From positions 35,500,068 to 35,564,067 of the forward strand of contig CM059566.1 of NCBI GenBank assembly GCA_030386875.1: a stretch of DNA of 64,000 nucleotides. Reading direction: 5' to 3'. The stretch is from Morinoia aosen (Eukaryota; Arthropoda; Malacostraca; Amphipoda; Talitridae). Shown in pieces: positions 1 through 9,708 of the stretch; positions within the stretch are counted from its first letter, which is position 1, and every line of letters begins with the position of its first letter. Under the pieces are notes generated by a model. The model did no database searches, was not told the DNA's origin, and worked only from the letters and a program-made list of their open reading frames with translations. The position numbers and the translations under genes are program-made.

Positions 1-333
1 AAGACACACCATTTCATGGAGTTATAATCACGGAAGCTGTGTCACAGACCACTCAAACGTTTTTCATTGGATGTTGAGAACCGCAAACGAGGTGATTATC
101 TCTTTCATTCCTAAATTGTTAAATTTGTTATAATTAACAATTCAATTACGGGTCATTGAGAAGATAAATCCCAAAACCCTCGAATGGAGACACTTTGACG
201 CACTCCGCCTGCACTCATGGCTGGCCTCGAGTAACGCCCGAATTAACATTCCATTGAACTCTAATGAAAGCATTAGTTTGATTTCAAAGTTGAATCAGAG
301 GTCGCTATCATTGGAGAAATGTGGTCCACTCAG

Positions 334-464
334 AGACAGCAATGCTCAAGGACAGTGTCGAGATCTGGCGGTTGTGGTCGTGGGTTAGAAAGTGCAAAGA
401 AAACATTCCTCTACACGACGGCCAACAGGGGTGTAATTGTCGTCAAAATAAATGGACGTTTTGA
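334..464 (+). CDS. Candidate terminal exon, unknown protein
   Basis: A possible last exon follows the acceptor-like CAG at 331-333 and is open in phase 1 to a TGA at 462-464. The predicted stretch (42 residues) contains AMLKDSVEIWRLWSWVRKC and two more cysteines in GCNC. The block is richer in G+C than its surroundings, which is why I list it. The acceptor has a poor pyrimidine tract and no partner exon was found, so this may be chance. Confidence 0.15.
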
Positions 465-1644
465 CGTTAATTTTAGAAGTGGCCACGGAGAATTCTTTTA
501 GGAAGTTTAACGAAATAATTGGCTGTAATAAATGTTCCATACTATTAGAAATATATTATGAACTTTACCTATTTGATGGGGGACTAAAATATCCCGCACC
601 TTGTTTCTAAACCAATAATTTTATCAGCGTGATTCTTGAGTGCTTGAGGTAACGAAGCTCTGCAATGAAGCGTGAACAAGAATGTTTCTATTAAGCAGTT
701 GAGCATAAATAAAATATTACTTGAGCAGGACACTTAAATGAACTCGACGGTCCGGAACCAAAGGCATAAAAAATTTTTCTCTTTCTGTGAGAAATTCTAA
801 TTCTTTCTTCCCACATTTATTAAATCTGAAGTATGGTAAGAGTTGTCTACGAGAATGACGGTCGGTGAATTCTTCATCTCGTGTATTTACTCGAGAAACA
901 AAACTTGCTCAAGCCATTATTTAGCAATGCATTTAATTGTGATTTTAACTGCCGGTTTTTTCCCGTGACCTTCACGCAGGACACTGCAAAGAAATTGAGC
1001 AAAAAAAACAATTTTTCGAAGCCGCAACATTTTCGTCATGCATTTTTTCTACGAAAGGAATTAATTTCTTGGCACTTTGTTACAGCTCGAAACATCTCTA
1101 TGCCAAACCATGTAAGCAGGCTCTGTGCTACACCAGATATTGTGTTGTACAAACAGATCTCCAGTAACATGAAGAGATTTAGTCATAGATAAATTTTTGT
1201 GTTACACTGATAGTTTTTCACCTACTAAAAAGATCATCAATTTTAACTTAGAGGAAATAGCAATCTTGAAGACTTCTTCATTTGCCTTAGTCTTCAAAAT
1301 ATTTTTTGTCTTAAAATTGCCATAGGGAATCTCTTCAGAGCAATCTTGATGATTCCTTTGATGAGCAAAATAGAAAATCACAAACCAAGCCGGATTTTAT
1401 TGTAATCTAAAATAACAAAATCTGCTATGGAGACCACGTACGTGTGTCGATATCAGAGAATTGGAGAATGAAAAAAATTATGATACTTCAAGTTCTTACA
1501 GCACACACATTTCGTTTCTAAATTTTAAACGTACGAATTTAATAAAAATAAATGAAGGCAAATCCAAGAAAAGTTCTACGTCCACAAACACCCGAAGATC
1601 CTGCAGCTCTCTCAGTGCTCAGGATAGTAATTAAAGTCAAACAG
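465..1644. other. No supportable gene
   Basis: AT-rich sequence. The open frame at 881-1192 has no codon bias and no splice context, and I see no repeat or transposon signature. Confidence 0.4.
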
Positions 1645-1765
1645 CGGAAAAAGGAAAACCGAAACATCCGGCGATGCGGACGGCTGCAGAATGCCGGAAA
1701 ATGACACTCAGGAGAACTTTTTGCAATCGCAGCCTTCCGAGTTTGAAAAACTGGAAGGAATGTAA
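1645..1765 (+). CDS. Candidate terminal exon, acidic tail
   Basis: Open in phase 2 after CAG at 1642-1644, ending at TAA 1763-1765. The 39 predicted residues are hydrophilic with an acidic C terminus (CRMPENDTQENFLQSQ, then SEFEKLEGM), a composition unlike translated AT-rich noise. A second plus frame (1674-1934) is also open across the same DNA, so the frame is not settled. The acceptor is weak and no upstream exon was recognised. No family recognised. Confidence 0.2.
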
Positions 1766-1939
1766 AGAATCCATGACAGAAAAAACTCGAGCGTATTTAT
1801 TGGAAGTGTCGTTGAGCATCATAAAAAATTCGGAAATTAATGTTTTCGAAATAAATGAAATTTGCGTTACGGTTACGCATTTTCCTCATAGATTCAATAC
1901 AATCGTCATAATTGTTATCAAACCTCAAGAATGAATGGT

Positions 1940-2549
1940 TAATTTAATAGGTTCGAATTAATTTACTGTGCGTTTGTCGCATCAACAGTTTCTGCAAGGT
2001 AGAAGCGTCTAAATGGCAATTTTACGCCCGACAATTTTGAGAACAAAACTGTTTAAATTTATGGACCAATGAAAGTGAAAACAGATGCATGAATGTGTGA
2101 GATCTCTAATGTACAGGATGTGTGTGTGTGATATAATTTTTATTTAGTCTCAAATTTCATATTTTACTCTGAATTAAAAAGATGTACGAAAACAGGACAA
2201 ATTATCAAGGCTTATTTGAATCGGAACAAGATGTGATGGATGGGATTTTTTACCTCAGATAATGAGCAGTATTTATTCACAGTTTTAAATAGTGACTTTT
2301 TCGCGTTTAGAACTTTTATGGCATTATTATCATGTTCAAGTCTCATATGTCATAAAAAGTGCTTTAAAATGTAAACTACAACAGTGAACATAATTCGAAA
2401 TTCTGTAGGAAATATTCGTGCCCGGTTCAGTAGATACAGACAGCACATAGACTACTTGATCTTCAATTTAGGATGCACAACTGGAAGTGTCCTTAAATAC
2501 AGGGACCGTCACAAGCATTGTGCGCCCAGACATCAGATTAAGATTATAA
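1940..2549. other. No supportable gene
   Basis: AT-rich DNA with no repeat, exon or transposon end that I can defend. Confidence 0.4.
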
Positions 2550-2730
2550 GTTAGTTTAAGCCTCCCTAAACGCTACAAAAAAGAGCGTATCGAAAAGAGG
2601 AAGGAGGAAGGCACCATATAGTATGGAGTTAAGGGAACGCTTGATCTATGCAGAAAGGGCATAGAAACAGTACGATGAAAAAGAAGTTCATGAAACAAGA
2701 TCATAGTGGAAGAAGAAAGTTGTAGGTACC
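2550..2730 (+). repeat. Dispersed repeat R1, truncated copy a
   Basis: Starts with the shared end GTTAGTTTAAGCCTCCCT and matches the 5' half of the R1 family (other copies 3999-4343, 22225-22569, 34752-35094). Similarity stops near 2730, so the 3' half with the CTCAGCTCGG block is missing here. Confidence 0.75.
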
Positions 2731-3700
2731 CTATAGTTACCAACGGAGCGCTTAAACAACGTGCTGGTGAGTAGAGCGAGTTAGACTGAAATATTAATCC
2801 TTGCACTTAGTTTTTCATTTATTTCGAGCGCGAAAATGACCTTTAATTTTCGTACAACCTGATTGATTTGTGAGACTCGAAGTTATATTTTGTACCAAGT
2901 AAGGAAGCCTGTACGCGTATAACTTAAACCTCACTCCATAACATCCATTCAAAAGGGAATCAAATGAGTTTTTGTTATTATAGTTAAGCTTCTTCAATGT
3001 CATCGGAAAAGCCATCAGGACTCTACCGCCAAGCTTAAATAAGAGCGTTTGGTAAATTAATCGTAAGAAAAGATATTCAAAAGAGTCGTGTGCTTTTTAC
3101 AGGCTGGAAAGTCTGAGAGATCGTCGAAGCAAAGTTATTTTGAGGAGCACTGAGTGCTGAGTATATACAATAGGTCACTTGGTAACTGCAGATATAATTA
3201 TGCTCATCCAAACCTGATGGCCATCACTAGAAACATGTTGGTTGAAATCCTGCAAAACCCAAGGAAAAACATTTTGAAGTCCTTGAGACTGTCAAGCAAA
3301 ACTACCCAAAGGTAATTGTATAACATTATCAATGTTGCTTTAATAACTGACACATTAGTTACTTGAGGGCTCCATGCACAAAAAAGCTTTCGTAAACCTT
3401 CAACGCTTTAACACATATTAAAATATCGCCCGCCTCTCCATGGGTAGTCACGCATGCGTATGTGGCCATCAAGCGATGTGCAATTAAGGTTGATTGAAAT
3501 TCCAGGGCATGAGGTGCCATTTTCTTCGAGACGGTCATTATTGCATTAAAGTTCGGTGCGCTCCGTCGATTGCCGATTGCTTCATCAGGAGGATGTCATT
3601 TCCATTGTGAGAGCATTCAACCACAACAACTTGATGCTACGGGCCTTAGAATTAATAACACCTGATTTACATAGCGCAAGCCTTATATGTACATCAAAGG

Positions 3701-3754
3701 TTAGTCTCGAAGCCACTTGCGCAGGCGGTCGCCGGCACGATTCTTCTGCCTCGC
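3701..3754 (-). CDS. Candidate terminal exon, basic tail
   Basis: On the minus strand a very good acceptor (pyrimidine-rich tract ending in CTCACGCAG) precedes a sharply GC-rich 54-bp block. In phase 0 it reads ARQKNRAGDRLRKWLRD then TAA, with the stop exactly where the GC-rich block ends. The other two phases are also open, so the frame is not proven. No upstream partner exon identified. An unlinked plus-strand 24-bp block at 3808-3831 has acceptor- and donor-like ends too. Confidence 0.18.
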   Translation of the reverse strand, partial: ARQKNRAGDRLRKWLRD

Positions 3755-3998
3755 CTGCGTGAGACAAAAAGAAATAGGAAGGGCACCTGGCAGCTTTGCA
3801 AGCGTACTTCAGAGTTGACCATGGCTTATTTCAGGGGTGAGGCGCCTATAAACTAACACAAGTCGGTGAGGTATGCCGGCATCTCCATGAAAAGCACATG
3901 CCTTCTTCGAGAGGAGTGCCGGGTTTCTCAAATACCTTTACGGCCAATCCCCTTTTTTTCTGCTACAACCGCCATGAGAAGGAAAGATAACATTATTA

Positions 3999-4343
3999 GT
4001 TAGTTTAAGCCTCCCTATCCGCCACAAAGGCGATCCAGAGAGAGGAAGGAGGAAGGCACCATTTAGTGTGAGTTAAGGAAACGCGGAATCTATGAAAAAT
4101 GGCAAAAAAAAAAAATAAGTTGAGAAAGAAGATTATGAAACAAGATCGAAGTCGAAGATGAAAGTAGTAGGTGTTGAAAAACAGGACAGTAGTGAACCGA
4201 AAAAAGTTGGTCCTTAACATAACAAAAAAATTTTTTTTTAACAAAAAGAAGGCTGACCTAACTCTCAGCTCGGGCCCTCACACATTGTCCCCCTGGGAGC
4301 GCTAGTTCCCATAGATACAAAATAGTTGTATCCTCCTGAGAGG
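3999..4343 (+). repeat. Dispersed repeat R1, full copy b
   Basis: Full-length copy of an unclassified interspersed repeat about 345 bp long. It begins GTTAGTTTAAGCCTCCCT, contains a purine-rich middle and a conserved 3' block (CTCTCAGCTCGGGCCCTCAC, then CCTGGGAGCGCTAGTTCCC), and ends near GTTGTATCCTCCTGAG. No coding capacity, no convincing inverted ends, no poly(A) tail. Confidence 0.8.
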
Positions 4344-4585
4344 GAACAAAAAATAGACTAAACTAGTATAATACCCTGTGGCATAAGTTCAGGTCATCGC
4401 CTACACGTCGAAGAGCAAGTGAAGTCGTGCAGTGAAGCAGCATAAATACGCCAGAAGCCAAACTTGACTCAATATCTCCCCTCAAATTTGGGTCGGAGAA
4501 AATGCATCGATGAAAAATCAAGAAAGCTCAAAATGAAAAGGAACAAACCTGCCCAGCAATTTCATGTTCCAGGTTGTGAATTACA

Positions 4586-4820
4586 GCGCTTGTGGATTGC
4601 TGCGCTGGTGGATTGCAACGCTAAAGGATTGTTGCGCTGGTAAATTGCAGTGCTATAAAGGAGTGCTGCGCTGTTGGATTGCAGTGCTATAAAGGAGTGC
4701 TGCGCTGGTGGATTGCGGTGCTGAAGGATTTCTGCGCTGGTGGATTGCAGTGCTAAAGGATTGCTGCGCTGGTAGATTGCAGTGCTAAAGGATTGCTGCG
4801 CAGGTGGATTGCGAGTATAA
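4586..4820. repeat. 32-34 bp minisatellite, about 7 copies
   Basis: Unit close to GGATTGCTGCGCTGGTGGAT followed by TGCAGTGCTAAA, with small length changes between copies. It ends about 35 bp from the stop of the candidate minus-strand exon 4915-4854. An open minus frame through the array (4562-4834) is a by-product of the repeat. Confidence 0.85.
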
Positions 4821-4853
4821 GAACAAGATCTCAAGCAACTCGGGGCCTCTCGA

Positions 4854-4915
4854 TCACCTGTCGCGGAACTGTGCCTGATTTGGCGTAACGGAGCAGCGGC
4901 GCAACTTTTGAAAAC
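4854..4915 (-). CDS. Candidate terminal exon, small basic peptide
   Basis: On minus, an acceptor-like CAG (RC of 4916-4918) opens a GC-rich block that reads in phase 1 as FQKLRRCSVTPNQAQFRDR followed by TGA at 4856-4854. Phase 1 is what a signal-peptide exon of the type seen elsewhere here would need, but no such exon was identified upstream that is not better assigned to the 9591-7835 gene. It could instead be an alternative last exon or chance. Confidence 0.2.
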
Positions 4916-5280
4916 CTGCCGAGTGTGTAGGCAGTGTTAGGCTTCCGCTCCGTTCTTTATTTCAAGTCGAAGCGCAAGGTGAACAGATTCTTATCGAGAA
5001 AATTCAAGGTGACGATTGTTGAAACCCACTCTGATGAACTGATGTTCTGTATTAATTACAAAGAGGCGTAAAGTTGTTTTTAAAAAAGGTGAGTGGTAAC
5101 GAGTATTTAAATATCCAAGGCGCTACCAAAGCCATTATTGAAAAAATTAAGTGACAAGTCATTATTTTCCAATGAATTGAGTTGAAGGAACCGTAATGTA
5201 GATAATTGAAGGTGGCACATAATTTAAGGAAAATCTAAAGTGAGCTTCTAACGTCAAAATATTTAGGAATTACTAGTTTC

Positions 5281-5507
5281 TTAACACATTTCTTGCGAAG
5301 GGACCCACCGGTGGTCACTTAGGTGATTTTCATAGTGCTGCTGACCCACCTGCAGTCACTAACTCATTTTTTATTAATACCTAATGAAAACTAAATGAAG
5401 CCCCGATCCAGTTAATGTTTGCTATTTTCAAAGTTGGTTACCACAATTGACTTTAAATTTGAAATGAATATTGAACTTAGTTTAACCCATCGCAGTAAGC
5501 GTGTTAA
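5281..5507 (+). mobile_element. TTAA-type MITE, copy A
   Basis: A 227-bp non-autonomous element bounded by TTAA. It starts TTAACACATTTCTTGCGAAG and ends CATCGCAGTAAGCGTGTTAA, an imperfect inverted pair. Contains the family hallmark ACCCACCGGTGGT near the left end and AATATTGAACTTAGTTTAAC near the right end. TTAA target choice is typical of piggyBac-like transposons; assignment to that group is inference. Confidence 0.8.
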
Positions 5508-5591
5508 CAAAATAATGATACTGAGAGTTATGACAATTAGGAACTTGCTCGCAGGATATAATTAAAAAAGTTCATCGATCAAAGAAACGAA

Positions 5592-6186
5592 ATGACGCAT
5601 TTTATATCCTCTGCAGTTGATTTCAGATGACGCATTTTATATCCTCTGCAGTTGATTTCAGATGACGCATTTTATATCCTCTGCAGTTGATTTCAGATGA
5701 CGCATTTTATATCCTCTGCAGTTGATTTCAGATGACGCATTTTATATCCTCTGCAGTTGATTTCAGATGACGCATTTTATATCCTCTGCAGTTGATTTCA
5801 GATGACGCATTTTATATCCTCTGCAGTTGATTTCAGATGACGCATTTTATATCCTCTGCAGTTGATTTCAGATGACGCATTTTATATCCTCTGCAGTTGA
5901 TTTCAGATGACGCATTTTATATCCTCTGCAGTTGATTTCAGATAACGCATTTTATATCCTCTGCAGTTGATTTCAGATGACGCATTTTATATCCTCTGCA
6001 GTTGATTTCAGATGACGCATTTTATATCCTCTGCAGTTGATTTCAGATGACGCATTTTATATCCTCTGCAGTTGATTTCAGATGACGCATTTTATATCCT
6101 CTGCAGTTGATTTCAGATGACGCATTTTATATCCTCTGCAGTTGATTTCAGATGACGCATTTTATATCCTCTGCAGTTGATTTCAG
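5592..6186. repeat. 35-bp satellite-like array, 17 copies
   Basis: Seventeen head-to-tail copies of a 35-bp unit (ATGACGCATTTTATATCCTC plus TGCAGTTGATTTCAG). Identity is almost total: I see one substitution (ATAACGC at about 5941). There are no spacers, so it is not CRISPR. Uniformity implies recent expansion or gene conversion. Confidence 0.95.
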
Positions 6187-7050
6187 AGGATGGGAAATAA
6201 AAATGGTAAATACAAAGAAAAAAGGAAAGACATGAGAAGAATCGATGTTACGAGGAATTGTCTTGATTAAAAGCCCCAAAAACAGCATTATTTGTACAAA
6301 AAAAAATATAATTAAAACTAATAAAGTTAACAGTTCATGCAGGTTTCATTATATTTAACTGTTCTCAATGTTCTCAGAAACTCGTATATCAGTATTTGCT
6401 CTAGGAGGTTCTGATAAAATTATTGCCTCATCAGAAGACCAATTACTAAATGAAACATTGTTTAAAGTTTTCAAATGTTTGGAAAAACATGCGCAAATAT
6501 TTACGCAGTTCTAGCGGCATAGAAAAGCTCACAGGAATATTTACCTCATTTACAGTGTACTTACGTTATGAATAAATTATCCTTACGCATTTACAGATAA
6601 GGTGGTAAAACTGCACGGTAAAATCGAGCGTACGAGGATACTCAAAAGACTGCGCCTGGACAGAAGGATTACGTTGTGTCGGAAAAATTCAATTCTATTC
6701 AAAAATAATCGCCGAGTTTTGAAGAGGACCGATTTGCGCCGTGACGCGTTCCCCAGTCACAACTGAAACAATTTTTTTTGTCTGAGAACCATCAACCAAA
6801 ACACGTTTCCTGGTCACTGTAGAAACAGATTTTTTTGTCTACTAATCAAGGAGTGCTAATTTTAGAGCGCTTGAGGATCCGCTGCTTCACTGGCATAAAA
6901 AACTCACTAAGTTCTCCCTCTACACCAAAAACTAAACACTCACCGATTGAAGACGAACAGATTTATTTTTTTCGTGAGACTAATAAAATGCGGATTTTTA
7001 CAATTGATTGTGAAGATGATATTGATCAAAAATATCAAGCCTTGTTCCAG
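6187..7050. other. No supportable gene
   Basis: AT-rich; a short duplicated motif (TTTTTTTGTCT followed by A-rich DNA) at about 6771 and 6828 but nothing else. Confidence 0.35.
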
Positions 7051-7112
7051 GTGGATCGACTGTCCTAAGCAGGGAGCAGGCGGGGCAGATTGTAGAGGAG
7101 AATGACCTCTAG
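7051..7112 (+). CDS. Candidate terminal exon, plus strand
   Basis: After the acceptor CCTTGTTCCAG (ends 7050) the sequence is open in phase 1 as GSTVLSREQAGQIVEENDL to TAG 7110-7112. A 28-bp minisatellite starts about 12 bp after the stop, the same exon/array contact seen at several other loci here. No upstream signal exon was identified; the phase-0 reading stops after five codons. Confidence 0.2.
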
Positions 7113-7124
7113 AGCTGCAGCTTG

Positions 7125-7290
7125 TAGACGCAGCAGTCATACTGCTGCATGTAGCCGCAGCTGTCAATACTGCTGCATGTAGCCGCAGCAGTCATACTGC
7201 TGTATGTAGAACCAGCTGCCAATACTGCTGCATGTAGCCGCAGCTGCCAATACTGCTGCATGTAGCCGCAGACAGTATTGACAGCAGCAG
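7125..7290. repeat. 28-bp minisatellite, about 5.5 copies
   Basis: Unit close to TACTGCTGCATGTAGCCGCA followed by GCTGTCAA. Open minus frames rich in Cys/Ala/Ser across it come from the repeat, not from a gene. Confidence 0.85.
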
Positions 7291-7834
7291 TCAATACTAT
7301 GGCAGCAGTAACTGCCCACACTGTTGTTGCTGAGCGACAATAGGCTAATGTCATTCAAGTCTCCACGTTAATGTGCTTGCTGATGAGGCCCGATGTTAAG
7401 AATATTCACAAAATCGTTCGGCATGTGTAAAATGGGTTCAATGTCTGGTGTTTGTTAAGCGGAGCAATAGCGGGTGCAATATTTATGCGTATCTGTGAGA
7501 TTTCCTCGGGGAGTTAATGTGATGTGAATGCATGGTATGACTATGCGTCAGTAGTTGTACAAAATTTTTGATGTTATACTGACTATAATATGGTTAACCT
7601 GAAAAAGGAGTGCTTATGCAATGCTGGATTTAGTGGTGGCAATGAGTAAAAATTATTTTTCAAGTTTGTGGAAGAAGATGCGAGAAATGGAAACGAAAAC
7701 ATGTTCTAAATCGGTACCCATCAAAACTTACGTAGGGTAAATGCAAAAACTGATCCAATGTCATAATTAAATGACGGACGGTATTAAAAACTGTCGTTCT
7801 TGGCGGACTGTCTTTACAGCAAACACTCAAAATT

Positions 7835-9591
7835 CTAGAAAAGCACCCGAAGCACCATTTTTGTTGGCACTCTAATGATCAAGTGAACTTCTATTTCACC
7901 CCCAACTAATGATTGGGGGTGCAGACTGACAAGAAGACAAGCGAACTGATCAGAAGACAAATGATTCGGGCAGCGAACTGAGGAGAAAACAAACGCTTGC
8001 CTGGATTTCCGCCACGCAAGTTTTTTCGTTTGACTGATAACGCAGTCGAGTTGCCCGATCGCCGACGCAACCTGACTCCTTTTGAAGACGTAATCGTCGC
8101 AGTGAAAGTCTTCCGTGATTAACATGATTGCAAGGAAAATAATCAGAGCGTAATTGAAGGTGTAATGCACTAGTCGGAAGCGTTGGGTAGTCCAAGCAGC
8201 GGTTAGTTTTTATTCTGCATTGCTTGTTCTTCTTTATGAAGCTCTGCATGGTGAAGTATGTGTTATCTGCTTAGTACATTCTTATAAAACATTTGAAAGG
8301 AGTGCAATAAGCAGCAAGAACGTGAACTGTTTAGAGTAGAAAGTAGGAGTTAGACCGACTGGTAAAGCAGGTAAATAAGTTGGTGAATGAAATAAACGAG
8401 GTAGTTATTACCAAACATTCAAATGAAATAAAAAATCACGAGAAAAGCATCCCAATAATTAGCAATATGTAAGTGAAAAGTAGCAAAGACAAAATTCAAC
8501 TACATATGAAGAACAAGACGAAACGTATAGTAAGGAAAGCATCCGCTGTCATGCTCATGTTGAATGTATGTCTTTAATTTCCACGAATGTTACCGCATTC
8601 TAGATAATTACTGCACTGTTACAGTCTGCTCTAAAACCGTCTGCTATAAGATAGCCTGCACTAGCATATCAGTTACTTAACTGTCATTCAACATAGTTAC
8701 TTTTATTCAGTTTCCGTTTTAGGTTACTTATAGTGACATATTTTATAAATGCGTCTTCATTCGTACACACTCCTAGAATTGGTTTGCTCATGGTTAATCA
8801 TCAGAAGTCAAGCCGTGTCGATGTAGTCGGAGCTGCGGTGGGACTCAGGATTAATAATACGCGGCAAAAGTTCGCAGCCTTAAACACGTAGCGACATTGG
8901 CGTCATTATTGCAGTGTTAATTGTCTCGAAACGCAGTTGCAGTATAGTCACTACAGTAGCATTATTGTAGTGGTGATTGTCTAAAAAGGCAGTTGCTGTG
9001 CCGGTAATTATTTTCAGCAATATAATTTTAATAGTACGCATAGGTATTGTCTAATAGTAATACGGAACGTAATAATCTCAAAACGCTGTTCCAGCACAGT
9101 TAATAATTTTAGCAGTAATATTGACTTGGCAATGGTCTTGAAACGCAAGTACTGTACAGGTAAATTTTAATAACAATAATACACTGAAAATGGATTCAAA
9201 ACGCAGTTGCAGTACAGCTATTGACTTCAACTACATTATCCCACAGACATTAGTCTCGAAACGAGCTAAGTGCTTGGTGATTTTAGGTACGAAGACCCAA
9301 ATTTGATCGAACTTGGGTGTGCTACTCGCAATGTAAATGGTCCTACAGGTTTCCCTTTCTTCGTTGAATCAAAATTTACCTCTGAAAAAAGATGTCAAAC
9401 CCAAGATTTGAAGGGTAACTTTACTCCAATGCAAAAAAAACATGGACATCAGATTGGATGAAACACTGAAAGGGTTTCTGCGCAAAAACACTGTTTTCTT
9501 TACGCTTTTAAAATAAATTGGAATAGAACTCACCGGCTGCAACTGTAGCGCAGAGGAAGACCAGAAGCGGCGTCACAATTCGCAGCAACAT
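7835..9591 (-). CDS. Small secreted protein, two-exon model
   Basis: Exon 1 (9591-9534) encodes MLLRIVTPLLVFLCATVAA, a textbook signal peptide, and ends at a canonical donor G|GTGAGT in phase 1. The matching acceptor I prefer is GGAAG|AC at 8109; the exon then runs in the same frame to TAG 7837-7835. The mature part (about 90 residues) includes FHCDDYVFKRSQVASAIGQL and RCPNHLSSDQFACLL, with four cysteines. A second phase-1 acceptor with a better pyrimidine tract (TTTTCTCCTCAG, exon from 7977) would give a shorter 66-residue product in the same frame. The ATG lies 117 bp from the ATG of a plus-strand gene. The signal exon is convincing; the last exon is less so. No family recognised. Confidence 0.45.
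8890..9275. repeat. Degenerate tandem repeat, about 60-75 bp unit
   Basis: Five or so diverged copies around the motif GTCTCGAAACGCAGTTGCAG (variants near 8928, 8967, 9080, 9150, 9190, 9252). Too decayed to fix the period; lies in the intron of the 9591-7835 gene. Confidence 0.5.
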
Positions 9592-9708
9592 CTTCTGGAC
9601 TGCGATGTTGTAGCACGAAATATTTCACGGAGCCCACTAAGGGCTCTCCTAGATGCAAATCCCTACGGTTTTAGAGCTACTCAATGTGTCTTACGGTCGG
9701 TGGAATGA
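9592..9708. promoter_or_regulatory. Putative bidirectional promoter / 5' leaders
   Basis: The 117 bp between the minus-strand ATG (9591) and the plus-strand ATG (9709) would hold both 5' leaders and start sites if both models are right. It is less AT-rich than flanking DNA. I see no TATA box that I would defend; TCATTC-like initiator matches occur. Inferred from gene geometry only. Confidence 0.25.

Noticed and set aside
881-1192. 103-codon plus frame
   Set aside because: No start in good context, no splice sites, random-like composition.
5592-6186. CRISPR-like perfect repeat array
   Set aside because: Units are contiguous without spacers and the context is eukaryotic.
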